This document shows positions 33,696 through 44,269 of a DNA stretch of 54,565 nt, piece after piece. Origin of the DNA: an uncultured Methylobacter sp. GTDB taxonomy: Bacteria; Pseudomonadota; Gammaproteobacteria; Methylococcales; Methylomonadaceae. Position numbers and translations under genes: made by a program. The DNA lies in NCBI GenBank assembly GCA_903832775.1, contig CAILCX010000092.1:1-54565 (forward strand), read 5' to 3'. The notes beneath the pieces were generated by a model. The model had not been told where the DNA came from. It saw only the letters and a program-made list of their open reading frames with translations, and made no database searches. Position 1 is the stretch's first letter. Each line of letters opens with the position of its first letter.

Positions 33696-36600
33696 TTGTC
33701 GTCAAATGACCAAAATAGCTCTATCCACAAAACTTCAGCAGTACCGCCTTCGGTTAAAACCCCCTCCGATATTGGCGCCGAGTCCTCATTAGCCTCGTTG
33801 CGTACCCTGTTAACGGGACTACAGACGGTTATCGATCAAACAGGTTCTTACATTTTCACAAAAGATCTTCAGGGACGTTACACCTATGTAAATCAAAAAA
33901 TTCAAGATCTTTTTGGAGCTTCTTATCATGATATTGTAGGAAAAGATGATAGCCATTTTTTCGATATCGCACTTAGTAATGAATTACAAATCAATGATCG
34001 CCGCGTTATCGATCTTGGTGAAACTATAGAGTGTGAAGAAAGAAACATCCTTAAACCCAGCGGGAATGAGCAGTTTTTCTGGTCCATCAAGAAACCTGTT
34101 CGGAATGAGCAAGGCCAGATAATTGGTATGTGTGGAATATCTACCGACATCACGGCGCGCAAACAATCAGATGAAGCATTACAGAAATTGCAATCGAGAT
34201 TTGAGTTCCTACTAAAATCAACGCCTGCGGTAATTTATGCAGCCCATACACATGGCGATTATGATGTAACTTTTATTAGTGAAAATATAAACACGCAGCT
34301 TGGTTATCAATCCCATGAGTTCCTCAAAGACCCGACGTTTTGGATTAACCATATTCACTCAGAAGATCAGGCAATGGTTCATGAAGGTTTGGGACAGCTT
34401 TTTGAAACAGGCTTTCATGAATTTGATTATCGCTTTCAGCACAAAGATGGCAGTTTCCGCTGGATGCATGACGAGTCAGCATTGATCTGTGACAAAGAGG
34501 GAAAGCCGCTTGAACTCATTGGTTATTGGATTGATATCACCCCCCAAAAGATAGCCGAAGAAAAGCAGCGTGATAGCACCAAATTCTTAAAACAAATCCT
34601 GGATAATCTTTTTTGCTACGTTGGCCTGCTGGATATCAACGGAATTATTCAGGAGGTCAATAATGCACCCTTACGTCAGGCTGGAATTCGACGTGAGGAT
34701 GTCATCGGCCTCTATTTTTCTGATGCGCCCTGGTGGACTCATGACCAAGCAGTGCAAACACGATTATTGGAGGCAATAGAAGCCGCCAAGCAAGGAAAAA
34801 CGATACGTTATGACGAAGTGATTAAAATGGGCAATGATCTCGTGACTATTGACTTCCAAATTTCACCCGTGTTTGATGATTATGGTGAGGTTATTGCTTT
34901 GCTACCAACAGGGGTTGATATTTCCGCTCGGAAACAGGTAGAAGAGAGCTTAAACAGTTACCGTAATCATCTGGAAGAATTGGTAAATGCGCGTACCCGT
35001 GAACTACTAAAGTCCGAACAAGCGAAGGAGCAAGTTCTTCAGCGCCTGAAACTTGCCGCAGCCTCAGGCCAAGTAGGAATATGGGACTTAAATCTGCAAA
35101 CTAATGAGTTGATCTGGGACGATACCATGTTTGCATTGTATGGCTCATGCAGGGAGGACTTCTCAGGAGCTTATGATGCGTGGTCTACTCGTTTACACCC
35201 TGACGACAAGATGACAACTGAAGCAGCACTTCAAGATGCTGTTTCTGGAAAGAGTGATTACAATCCCGATTTTCGTGTACTCTGGGCGAATGGGGAGGTG
35301 CATTATATAAAGGGGCATGCCCAAGTAATCAGCGACAATAACGGCAAGCCTTTTCGCATGATTGGCACCAACTGGGACAATAGTGCGCATGCACAGACCC
35401 ATCAGGAGCTACTGCTGGCACGCGCCGCAATTAACAACAGTAGAAGTTCTTTTTTTTGGATCACGTCAGATGGACTTGTAGCTGATGTTAACGATTTTGC
35501 CTGTCAAAGTCTTGGCTACACCCGCAATGAATTGCTCGGCTTACATGTCTGGGATTTTGATCCTTATTTACCTGCTGAGGCTTGGACTAATGTCTGGACT
35601 CAATTCAAGAAAACAGGAAAATATTTGAGTGAAGGACTCCACCGGCGCAAGGATGGAACGATGCTCCCGGTAGAAATCATCAGCAACTATATTGCCATCA
35701 ACGGAGAAGAGTATAGCTTTTGCTTTGTTAATGATATTACTGAGCGTAAACATGCCGAAGAAGCTATTCATTTGCTGGCGTTTAACGACCCTCTAACCAA
35801 ATTGCCCAATCGGCGATTGTTAATTGATCGGCTCAACATCGCCCTTTTAGCATCAGAACGCAATAAACATTACGGTGGATTGCTGTTTCTAGACATGGAT
35901 AACTTCAAAACACTGAACGACACGTTTGGGCACCAATATGGAGATTTACTGCTGATCGAAGTTGCGCTTCGTCTTAAAGACTGCGTGCGGGAGACCGATA
36001 CCGTGGCCCGTTTTGGCGGGGACGAGTTCGTGATTCTTCTTGAGAATATTAGCGAGGATATCGAAGAAACCTCACATAATATTACTCATGTTGCTGAAAA
36101 AATACGCACATCGCTGTCGGCAGCTTATCATCTAAATGAATACACTCAACGCAGTTTCGCCAGTATCGGAGTCTATATTTTTTATGGTAATAGTGATTCA
36201 GCCGATGAATTACTTAAACGTGCCGACATGGCGATGTATCAAGCCAAGAATACTGGGCGTAACAAAGTTCAATTCTTTGATCCACTCATGCAGCAAGCAA
36301 TGGAAATGCGTGCAGCACTGGAATCAGATTTGCGTGAGGCTATCGTCGCTGAGCAATTGCAGTTGTTCTACCAGATACAAGTTGATCAAAATTTACAGCC
36401 TTGTGGAGCTGAGGCATTGATACGCTGGATACATCCTCAGCGCGGCATCGTTTCACCTACACAGTTTATTGCTGTTGCGGAAGAAAGTTCGCTAATCCTG
36501 GAAGTCGGGTATTGGGTGCTGGATAAAGCCTGTCAGCAACTGGCAGCGTGGAGTCATCACGAAACGACTCGTAACCTGACACTTGCGGTCAATGTCAGTG

Positions 36601-37097
36601 CCGGGCAGTTTAAACAGTCAGATTTCCTGGAACAGGTAAAGACGGTTATTGATCTGCATGGTGTTAATCCGTCACATCTGAAGTTTGAGTTGACCGAAAA
36701 TGTTGCGCTGGATAATTTGGATTTTGTGATTGCAAAAATGATGGTCTTGAAAGAACATCTTGGTGTCCAAATATCTCTAGATGATTTTGGTACAGGATAT
36801 TCGTCACTATCCTATTTGAAACGGTTGCCGCTTAATCAAATAAAAATCGACCAAAGTTTTGTACAGGACATGAGTACCAACTCCAGTGACGCCGTGATGG
36901 TAAAAGCCATTATTGAATTAGCGAAAAACTTTGATTTTGACGTGATTGCTGAAGGCGTTGAAACCGCTCAGCAATTGGCTTTACTGAGGCAATATGGATG
37001 CATGTCCTTTCAAGGTTATTTATTTAGTAAGCCTGTGCCTCTAGAAGAGTTTGAAGCGCTACTGAAAACTAACTTCCCCGTAAATACCGGTGATTGA
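33696..37097 (+). CDS. Multi-PAS GGDEF-EAL cyclic-di-GMP enzyme
   Basis: A 1133-residue soluble protein starting at TTG, preceded by AAAGAGAAAG. About five PAS domains span residues 45-690. A GGDEF domain follows, with the motif RFGGDEFVIL (GGDEF at 774-778) and an RxxD inhibitory site (RETD) five residues upstream, then an EAL domain with GAEALIRW (Glu906), FELTENVALDN, DDFGTGYSSLSYL and KIDQSF. Both active sites appear complete, so it may make or break cyclic-di-GMP. Residues about 440-680 closely match a PAS block of the first kinase in this trio. Output probably concerns motility or biofilm; that is inference. Confidence 0.88.
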   Translation: MSSNDQNSSIHKTSAVPPSVKTPSDIGAESSLASLRTLLTGLQTVIDQTGSYIFTKDLQGRYTYVNQKIQDLFGASYHDIVGKDDSHFFDIALSNELQINDRRVIDLGETIECEERNILKPSGNEQFFWSIKKPVRNEQGQIIGMCGISTDITARKQSDEALQKLQSRFEFLLKSTPAVIYAAHTHGDYDVTFISENINTQLGYQSHEFLKDPTFWINHIHSEDQAMVHEGLGQLFETGFHEFDYRFQHKDGSFRWMHDESALICDKEGKPLELIGYWIDITPQKIAEEKQRDSTKFLKQILDNLFCYVGLLDINGIIQEVNNAPLRQAGIRREDVIGLYFSDAPWWTHDQAVQTRLLEAIEAAKQGKTIRYDEVIKMGNDLVTIDFQISPVFDDYGEVIALLPTGVDISARKQVEESLNSYRNHLEELVNARTRELLKSEQAKEQVLQRLKLAAASGQVGIWDLNLQTNELIWDDTMFALYGSCREDFSGAYDAWSTRLHPDDKMTTEAALQDAVSGKSDYNPDFRVLWANGEVHYIKGHAQVISDNNGKPFRMIGTNWDNSAHAQTHQELLLARAAINNSRSSFFWITSDGLVADVNDFACQSLGYTRNELLGLHVWDFDPYLPAEAWTNVWTQFKKTGKYLSEGLHRRKDGTMLPVEIISNYIAINGEEYSFCFVNDITERKHAEEAIHLLAFNDPLTKLPNRRLLIDRLNIALLASERNKHYGGLLFLDMDNFKTLNDTFGHQYGDLLLIEVALRLKDCVRETDTVARFGGDEFVILLENISEDIEETSHNITHVAEKIRTSLSAAYHLNEYTQRSFASIGVYIFYGNSDSADELLKRADMAMYQAKNTGRNKVQFFDPLMQQAMEMRAALESDLREAIVAEQLQLFYQIQVDQNLQPCGAEALIRWIHPQRGIVSPTQFIAVAEESSLILEVGYWVLDKACQQLAAWSHHETTRNLTLAVNVSAGQFKQSDFLEQVKTVIDLHGVNPSHLKFELTENVALDNLDFVIAKMMVLKEHLGVQISLDDFGTGYSSLSYLKRLPLNQIKIDQSFVQDMSTNSSDAVMVKAIIELAKNFDFDVIAEGVETAQQLALLRQYGCMSFQGYLFSKPVPLEEFEALLKTNFPVNTGD

Positions 37098-37136
37098 TAT
37101 ATCGTCCTATTCAACGCTCAGAGTTGGTGAGTTTTG

Positions 37137-37184
37137 ACCCATGCTTGCACAAGCTTTGCGACAAAGCCGAAAAAAGACATGGGT
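37137..37184. other. Nested inverted repeat between signalling gene and small secreted protein
   Basis: An outer 7-base stem (ACCCATG at 37137 / CATGGGT at 37178) encloses a perfect 6-base hairpin (GCTTTG-CGA-CAAAGC at 37153-37167). It lies 40 bases after the GGDEF-EAL stop and about 90 bases before the next start. Without a T-run it is a weak terminator candidate; an RNA leader structure is the alternative. Confidence 0.3.
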
Positions 37185-37272
37185 TCAATTACCGGTCATG
37201 TTACAATTCGCCGCTCAAAAAAATAACCTTACTAATTTAGGTTGATAAAATCACAATAAGGAAAATAACTTC

Positions 37273-37662
37273 ATGAAATTGTTAAAAAGTTCAATTATCG
37301 CAATTGCTATCGCCTTCTCTTTTGGTACAGTTTCATCAGCAATTGCCGCAGGAAAAATCGAAAATGCAACCGGGGGACAAGTTAAGGAAGCTATTCAAGC
37401 AGCACTTACAGGTTCCTCTGCTGCTTTAGATGGTCTAAAGAACGGCGCTAATCAAGAAGTAATAGTGCAACATATTGCCACTGCACGCCAAGAAACCAAA
37501 AAGATTGAGGTTGGTACTACATTAGATCCAATTCGTAACAAAGCAAGTGGCCAATTAAGAGCTGCAAATACTGCTATTGGTAATGGCGAAAAAGAAAATG
37601 CTGAAGCAGCTTTAGTTGAAGCGGTTAAAGGTTTCGAACAAATCAAAGCACTCTATAAATAA
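37273..37662 (+). CDS. Small secreted helical protein, unknown function
   Basis: A 129-residue protein with an AAGGA ribosome site. Residues 1-26 are a signal peptide (MKLLKSSIIAIAIAFSFGTV, cleavage likely after AIA). The mature part is helical, Ala/Glu/Lys-rich, with two related segments (GQVKEAIQAALTGSSAALDG and GEKENAEAALVEAVKGFEQI). It resembles small periplasmic helical-bundle proteins, but I see no metal-binding His or Cys. It probably sits in the periplasm; no partner is evident. Confidence 0.6.
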   Translation: MKLLKSSIIAIAIAFSFGTVSSAIAAGKIENATGGQVKEAIQAALTGSSAALDGLKNGANQEVIVQHIATARQETKKIEVGTTLDPIRNKASGQLRAANTAIGNGEKENAEAALVEAVKGFEQIKALYK

Positions 37663-37939
37663 AGGTAAGCGCAAGCATTTTTCGCTGCTGAAATGGGATT
37701 CAGCCCTTTTCACCAGCGAAAGTTGCCGGCCATTATTGTCCTCCGCTAGTCGCATTCATCCCCTGCACTACCCGCAAAACTTAGCATTACCTTGCTATAT
37801 TCTCGCGCAAAATTTTATTGAATATACCTGTTATAGCCAATAAGCAATCTCTTTCGAATCCTCTGCTCCGATTCAATTCCATCATATTCATTACCATAAA
37901 GCAGACCGTCACGAAAGATTGTTCTCGCATCATAGCTAA

Positions 37940-38977
37940 TTAACTTTTAGAATTGAGCTGCCCACAGGCTGCTAATACATCATCGCCTTTAGCCGTTCTT
38001 ATTAAAGTCGGAATTTTAAAAGTATCTAAAATTTCTTTAAACTTTTCAATTTTATCCAAATCCGGACGCTTGTAATGTGATCCTGGAAATGAGTTAAAAG
38101 GAATTAAGTTTATATATGCACTTTTACCAGCCAGTATCGTTCCCAGTTTTTCAGCATCATCTGGAGAATCATTAAAATCTTTTATCAGAATATACTCATA
38201 AGTAATAAATTGTTTTTTATTTAAAGGTATCTTATCAATAGTTTCCAACACTTCATCTAACGGATATTTTTTATTAATGGGAATAAGTTCATTCCTCTTT
38301 TCTTCAAAGGGTGAATGTAGCGATAAAGCAAGATTCACTCCAGGAATTTCCTCACTCCATCGTTTAAGCCCAGGGATATAACCAGCCGTTGAAATAGTGA
38401 TTTTTTGAACACCAATTGAAGTTCCATGTTTCGATAAGAATATTTCGCAGGCTTTTTTAACGGCATCAAAATTATGTAAAGGCTCCCCTTGCCCCATAAA
38501 AACAATATTTAAAATCCTCTCTTCTCCCGGCCTATTTTTTGCTAACCAACGCCACGCCTGTAGAAACTGGCCAACAATTTCACTTGTAGTCAAATTTCTT
38601 TTAAGTCCTTGTTTTCCGGTAAAACAAAAAGAACAATTCATCGCACAGCCAACCTGCGATGAAAGGCAAATAGAATATTTATTATGAAACGGAATAAGGA
38701 CAGTTTCGACTTTATGCTGGTCTTTAAGCTTAAAAAGAAATTTTACTGTTCGATCTTCTTTTGACTCATGAACCGTGTCGATTTCGGGTAAAGAAAAGTC
38801 GAATTTATTTTCAAAAAAGGCCAATGACAATTTGGCAATTTTATCAACGCATTGAGCTGGTTCTTTTTTCTTATAATGCCAATTAAATAGAACTGACGCT
38901 GCTGAGTGGTTTAAATCATTCTGACTTATAACCATTTCCAAATCAGAATAATTTAAATCATAAAAGGATTGCTTCAA
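37940..38977 (-). CDS. RlmN/Cfr-family radical SAM rRNA methyltransferase paralogue
   Basis: I start the protein at TTG 38977 (MKQSFYDLNYSDLE), 345 residues, because AAGGAG lies 7 bases upstream; the upstream ATG gives 14 extra residues not seen in the family. The radical SAM cluster motif is CAMNCSFC (Cys111, 115, 118). The two catalytic Cys of RlmN are also present: Cys104 (SICLSSQVG) and Cys338 (AACGQLN). Further motifs are KRNLTTSEIVGQF, VFMGQGEPLHNFD and LALSLHSPFEEKRNELIPIN. RlmN methylates A2503 of 23S rRNA and some tRNAs. This divergent, AT-rich copy is probably accessory to a standard rlmN elsewhere; Cfr-like C8 activity cannot be excluded. Confidence 0.75.
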   Translation of the reverse strand: MKQSFYDLNYSDLEMVISQNDLNHSAASVLFNWHYKKKEPAQCVDKIAKLSLAFFENKFDFSLPEIDTVHESKEDRTVKFLFKLKDQHKVETVLIPFHNKYSICLSSQVGCAMNCSFCFTGKQGLKRNLTTSEIVGQFLQAWRWLAKNRPGEERILNIVFMGQGEPLHNFDAVKKACEIFLSKHGTSIGVQKITISTAGYIPGLKRWSEEIPGVNLALSLHSPFEEKRNELIPINKKYPLDEVLETIDKIPLNKKQFITYEYILIKDFNDSPDDAEKLGTILAGKSAYINLIPFNSFPGSHYKRPDLDKIEKFKEILDTFKIPTLIRTAKGDDVLAACGQLNSKS

Positions 38978-39149
38978 AAAATTTCTCCTTGTAATAGCAA
39001 ACTTTCCGCACAGGAACAATGCCTAAATAAGCTTTCTTTAAGTTATGGTGAATTACCTGACTATGAATTTTACGCACTACTCAGGTAATCCCTATAAAAC
39101 AACAAAAAAGCTCGACTAACTTACAGCTATTATGAAATATATAAAATTA

Positions 39150-39608
39150 CTAAAAGCCAGTAGAAGGCTCGCGGCTAGCCCACATCGCCTGTATTTCGAG
39201 TATCCGTGGCAAAATATCTATAAATAAGTCAACCAATCGCGGCTCAAAATGACTACCTGAATTCTCCTGAATAGTCTCAACTACCTTCGTTAACGGCCAT
39301 GCTTCCTTGTAGGATCTTTTCATCGTTAGCGCGTCAAATACATCCGCTAATGCAACAATACGTGCCGACTCATGAATTAACTCACCGGCTAACCCGTCAG
39401 GATAGCCAGTGCCATCCCAGCGCTCATGATGACGTAGGGCAATTTCATCAGCCATCTGAAATACCGCCGCATTACTCTTGGCGAGTATGTCATAACCTAT
39501 TCTGGGGTGGGTTTTCATTACCACCCATTCCGCCGCATCCAGTTTTCCTGGTTTCTTTAGAATCGAATCGGCTATACCAATTTTGCCGGTATCGTGCATC
39601 GGAGCGGC
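39150..39608 (-). pseudogene. HD-GYP phosphodiesterase C-terminal fragment, 5-prime truncated
   Basis: About 150 codons of an HD-GYP domain: MHDTGKIGIADSILKKPGKL (the HD pair), then IALRHHERWDGTGYPDGLAG (HHExxDGxGYP) and ARIVALADVFDALTMKRSYK. The in-frame AAP before MHDTGK, conserved in the family, is preceded directly by a TAA within a run of T (minus strand), so the upstream part has been lost. A short product from the internal ATG is possible but would lack the first helices. Intact relatives hydrolyse cyclic-di-GMP. Confidence 0.7.
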
Positions 39609-39773
39609 TTAAAAAAAAATTATTAAAATCTCTACCACGTGATTTGAAGTTTACAATGGCTTTGCTTTTTAGCACGGGTGAGAAAAATACGGCTCACCAA
39701 AATTGTTAGTTAAGACTTTATCACAAGCCGCGTTACTCGAAATTCTTAAGCTACATTGCTAAGCTATAAACAA

Positions 39774-40577
39774 CTAAAAGGGGCTCGTTAAAGTCGCAAT
39801 TATCCGAAGTGGCGCGCCGCTGCCGTTAGCTATTTTCATGGGTAACGCTACAATATAAATGCCCTTTGGAGGTAACTTATCTAAATGGGCAAGATTTTCA
39901 AAACCGGGTTTATTATTACCCAATAGAATCTGGTGAGTTCTGAACTCTTTGGATTGACCATAGTCCATGCTTGGAGTATCTAATCCCAATGCTTTGATGT
40001 TTCTTTTTTTTACGAGCCAGTCAGTCGTTTCTGGCAAAATCCCAGGGAAATGTAATTCGGGTATGGCTTCTGGTCCAGTCTTCAAAGTTCCAAAATATTT
40101 TTCTCGGTCAGGATAGAAATCTTCATATCCCGTCCGGAAAAGTATGATTGTATTATCAGGTATTGTATTGTTGTCTTTTTCCCAACCTTCAATATCTTCG
40201 ATTTTCACCTGATAATCACGATTACCCAGAGCCTGTCTGGATACGTCAATCACAACGGCATTGCCAGTTAATCTGCTTAAAGGTAGTTGATCTACCGTTA
40301 ATTTGTTTTCTGCAAAGTGAATAGGCGCATCAAGATGTGTACCCCCATGCTCAGGTGTACTGATGCTATAAGACGAATAATAATAGCCTGCTGCTGTTTT
40401 CCCTGCTGCTTCTGTAACATGTTCAAATCCTTTAATATTATTAGGCCAATATAACGTGGACCGATCATAACTATGTCCTAAATCTATCCATGTTACATCA
40501 TTAAATGAAAGAGCAGGATTGACATGCTGGGAGCATCCAACAAGTCCGGCAACAAATAAAAAAAGTATTTTTTTCAT
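39774..40577 (-). CDS. Cyclase-family lipoprotein (kynurenine formamidase-like fold)
   Basis: A 267-residue protein. The signal MKKILFLFVAGLVGC has a lipobox with lipidated Cys15, predicting outer-membrane attachment. The body is a cyclase/KynB-like domain: WIDLGHSYDRSTLYWP, then ISTPEHGGTHLDAPIHFAEN with the HGGTHLDAP metal motif, TIILFRTGYEDFYPD, and KALGLDTPSMDYGQ near the end. Members hydrolyse amides or lactones with Mn or Zn. Substrate unknown. It is transcribed away from the small secreted protein at 40705. Confidence 0.75.
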   Translation of the reverse strand: MKKILFLFVAGLVGCSQHVNPALSFNDVTWIDLGHSYDRSTLYWPNNIKGFEHVTEAAGKTAAGYYYSSYSISTPEHGGTHLDAPIHFAENKLTVDQLPLSRLTGNAVVIDVSRQALGNRDYQVKIEDIEGWEKDNNTIPDNTIILFRTGYEDFYPDREKYFGTLKTGPEAIPELHFPGILPETTDWLVKKRNIKALGLDTPSMDYGQSKEFRTHQILLGNNKPGFENLAHLDKLPPKGIYIVALPMKIANGSGAPLRIIATLTSPF

Positions 40578-40704
40578 GGCAATTATTTTCCAGTTATAGG
40601 GTTTAAGATAACTTAAGAGTATGAGGGGGCGCCTTATATTTTATTGCATTTAACTTAAACACATGATAATAATGAAATTTAGTGAAAATATTAAGGTAAT
40701 AAAA

Positions 40705-41157
40705 ATGAAGCAAAAAAATCTGGCCATTATTTTCTGTGCCTTATATTCAGCAAGTGCGCTTGCCGACATAAAAGAATTTACCCTTACCACGATAGCGGAT
40801 TCAAATGAGGGCTCTAAACATTTTATTCCTGTAGCACCGCCAACTCCCTCACTTGGCGATATGTTTATTTTCGACCAGCCACTAAAAAACAAGGACATGA
40901 CTAAATTCCTTGGGACAAATAGCGGCTTTTGTGTCGCAACTAAGCCGGGTTCATACAGTCAATGCCAGTGGACGCTAACGCTTGCAAAAGGAACGATTAC
41001 CGTAGCTGGCCAGGAAGCCGAAACTGGAACATCTATTATTCCGATCATAGGAACAACGGGGAGCTATGCAAATTACACTGGAGAATTAAAAACATTTCCG
41101 AATGGTGATGGCACCTATACTCAAATCCTTAGTTTTTATCCCAAAGCAAAAAAATAA
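40705..41157 (+). CDS. Secreted allene-oxide-cyclase/dirigent-like barrel protein
   Basis: A 150-residue protein from the ATG at 40705 (MKQKNLAIIFCALYSASALA), a clear signal peptide; an earlier in-frame ATG would spoil it. The mature protein has GTNSGFCVATKPG, SQCQWTLTLAKGTITVAGQE and GTTGSYANYTGELKT, a pattern seen in allene oxide cyclase-like and dirigent barrel proteins. The two Cys could form a disulfide. It may bind a small hydrophobic ligand; enzymatic activity is not implied. Confidence 0.6.
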   Translation: MKQKNLAIIFCALYSASALADIKEFTLTTIADSNEGSKHFIPVAPPTPSLGDMFIFDQPLKNKDMTKFLGTNSGFCVATKPGSYSQCQWTLTLAKGTITVAGQEAETGTSIIPIIGTTGSYANYTGELKTFPNGDGTYTQILSFYPKAKK

Positions 41158-41199
41158 GATTTATCTATCTTCCCCTGTATATCCAGATAGTGACGGCTC

Positions 41200-42744
<1,545 letters not shown>

Positions 42745-42845
42745 TTAAAGTAACTTATTGTTTTATTTAATAATACATTTTTTAGCAAAGTTTTATTTCT
42801 TGATGTGCAAGTGCCTGTTAATAAGCAATCAATCACCCCTCCACT

Positions 42846-42923
42846 TTAATTTTCTAAAACTTTGCGAAAAGCTTCCCAACTAGTAAAGAACTCACCAACT
42901 TCGGTTACAGCATTATTTGACAT
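42846..42923 (-). pseudogene. 25-codon gene remnant, perhaps methyltransferase start
   Basis: A short open frame, MSNNAVTEVGEFFTSWEAFR then KVLEN and a stop, preceded by GAGAAA. The sequence VGEFFTSWEAFRKVLEN recalls the N-terminus of class I SAM methyltransferases that continue with an NYM-type stretch, but the rest is absent. It may be a decayed gene start or a real micropeptide. It lies between the MFS gene and glpK. Confidence 0.3.
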
Positions 42924-42958
42924 GATTATTTTTCTCTACATAACAGTTAATAAAGGGC

Positions 42959-44269
42959 TTATTTACTATGGAAGCTTATACGAGTCGAATTAAAATTTAA
43001 AATAACAATAATTGCACTCAGCATTAACCAAGCCGCCATCATATAAAGCGCATTAGTCAGATTACCCGTTGCTTCTTTTAGCCACGCCACCAATACAGGG
43101 CTTAAATAACCCGCTAAATTACCAAAAGAATTGATAAGTGCGATTCCTCCTGCTGCAGCCGCGCCATTTAAAAATTGCGTCGGAAGTGACCAAAAAACCG
43201 GCAATGCTGATAGAGTGCCTAAGCAAGACACCGATAAGGCTAATAAAGTCAGCGCTAGCGAATCATTATAATATCCACTAAGAATAAGACCGACACTGCC
43301 TAGCATGGCACTTAAAGCAAAGTGCCAACAACGTTCTTGATATTTATCTGACGAATGGCTAATAACAATCATACCCACCACCGCCAGCAGATAAGGGATA
43401 GCTGTTAATAATCCAGTTTGCTGGATATTTTGTTTATCCAATTCATTAACAATCTGCGGCAACCAAAAAGTGATACCGTAAACGCCCATAACAATTGAAA
43501 AGTAAGCGCCACTTAACCACCATACTTTGCTATTCGTAAAAACCTTAGCGAAGCTGTCAAAGTGCCCGGATTGTTGCTTTTTCTTGGTTTCATTTAGTAA
43601 TTGTTCAACTAACCAAGTGCGTTCTTCACTACTAAGCCATTGGGCAGTGCTGGGATTGTTGTCCATCCAGATGATAACGACTAGCCCCAAAATAATGGCG
43701 GGTAATGCTTCGAGCAAAAATAACCATTGCCAGCCAGCGAGATTAGCCATGCCGTTGAAAGTCGTCATAATAAATCCAGACAATGGCCCACCGATGATCC
43801 CCGCCCAGGCAATAGCGCTCATAAATGTGGCTGTGGCTTTAGCGCGGCGTATAGCCGGATACCAATAAGTGAGATATAAAATAATACCCGGGGTAAAGCC
43901 CGCCTCACCTAAGCCCAGCAAAAAACGAACTGTATAAAACTGAAAGGGTGTCGTCACAAACATCGTTGCCGCCGATAATATGCCCCAAACAATCATAATC
44001 CGGGCAATCCATAATTTGGCACCAACACGTTGCAATATAAGATTGCTTGGAACTTCAAATAGAAAATAGCCTAAGAAAAAAATCCCCGCACCAAGTCCGT
44101 AAACGCTATCACTGAACCCTAATTCTTTGGTCATGGTGAGCTTGGCAAAGCCGATATTGACTCTATCAAGATAAGCAACAATGTACAGACTGATGAGCAG
44201 TGGCAAAAGTCGTTTATCGAGTTTGCGAAAAATCTGTTGCGCAAAAACCGCAGATTCAGTGTGTACCAT
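42959..44269 (-). CDS. MFS transporter, anion:cation symporter (ACS) type
   Basis: A 436-residue, about 12-helix membrane protein. ACS-type signatures: DRVNIGFAKLTMTKELGFSD near the N-terminus, FFLGYFLFEVPSNLILQRVG, MIVWGILSAATMFV and FLLGLGEAGFTPGIILYLTY. A cytoplasmic loop lies near residue 225. Relatives carry tartrate, phthalate, hydroxyphenylacetate or sugar acids, so the substrate is likely an organic anion. It is upstream of glpK on the same strand but separated by about 250 bases. Confidence 0.8.
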   Translation of the reverse strand: MVHTESAVFAQQIFRKLDKRLLPLLISLYIVAYLDRVNIGFAKLTMTKELGFSDSVYGLGAGIFFLGYFLFEVPSNLILQRVGAKLWIARIMIVWGILSAATMFVTTPFQFYTVRFLLGLGEAGFTPGIILYLTYWYPAIRRAKATATFMSAIAWAGIIGGPLSGFIMTTFNGMANLAGWQWLFLLEALPAIILGLVVIIWMDNNPSTAQWLSSEERTWLVEQLLNETKKKQQSGHFDSFAKVFTNSKVWWLSGAYFSIVMGVYGITFWLPQIVNELDKQNIQQTGLLTAIPYLLAVVGMIVISHSSDKYQERCWHFALSAMLGSVGLILSGYYNDSLALTLLALSVSCLGTLSALPVFWSLPTQFLNGAAAAGGIALINSFGNLAGYLSPVLVAWLKEATGNLTNALYMMAAWLMLSAIIVILNFNSTRISFHSK

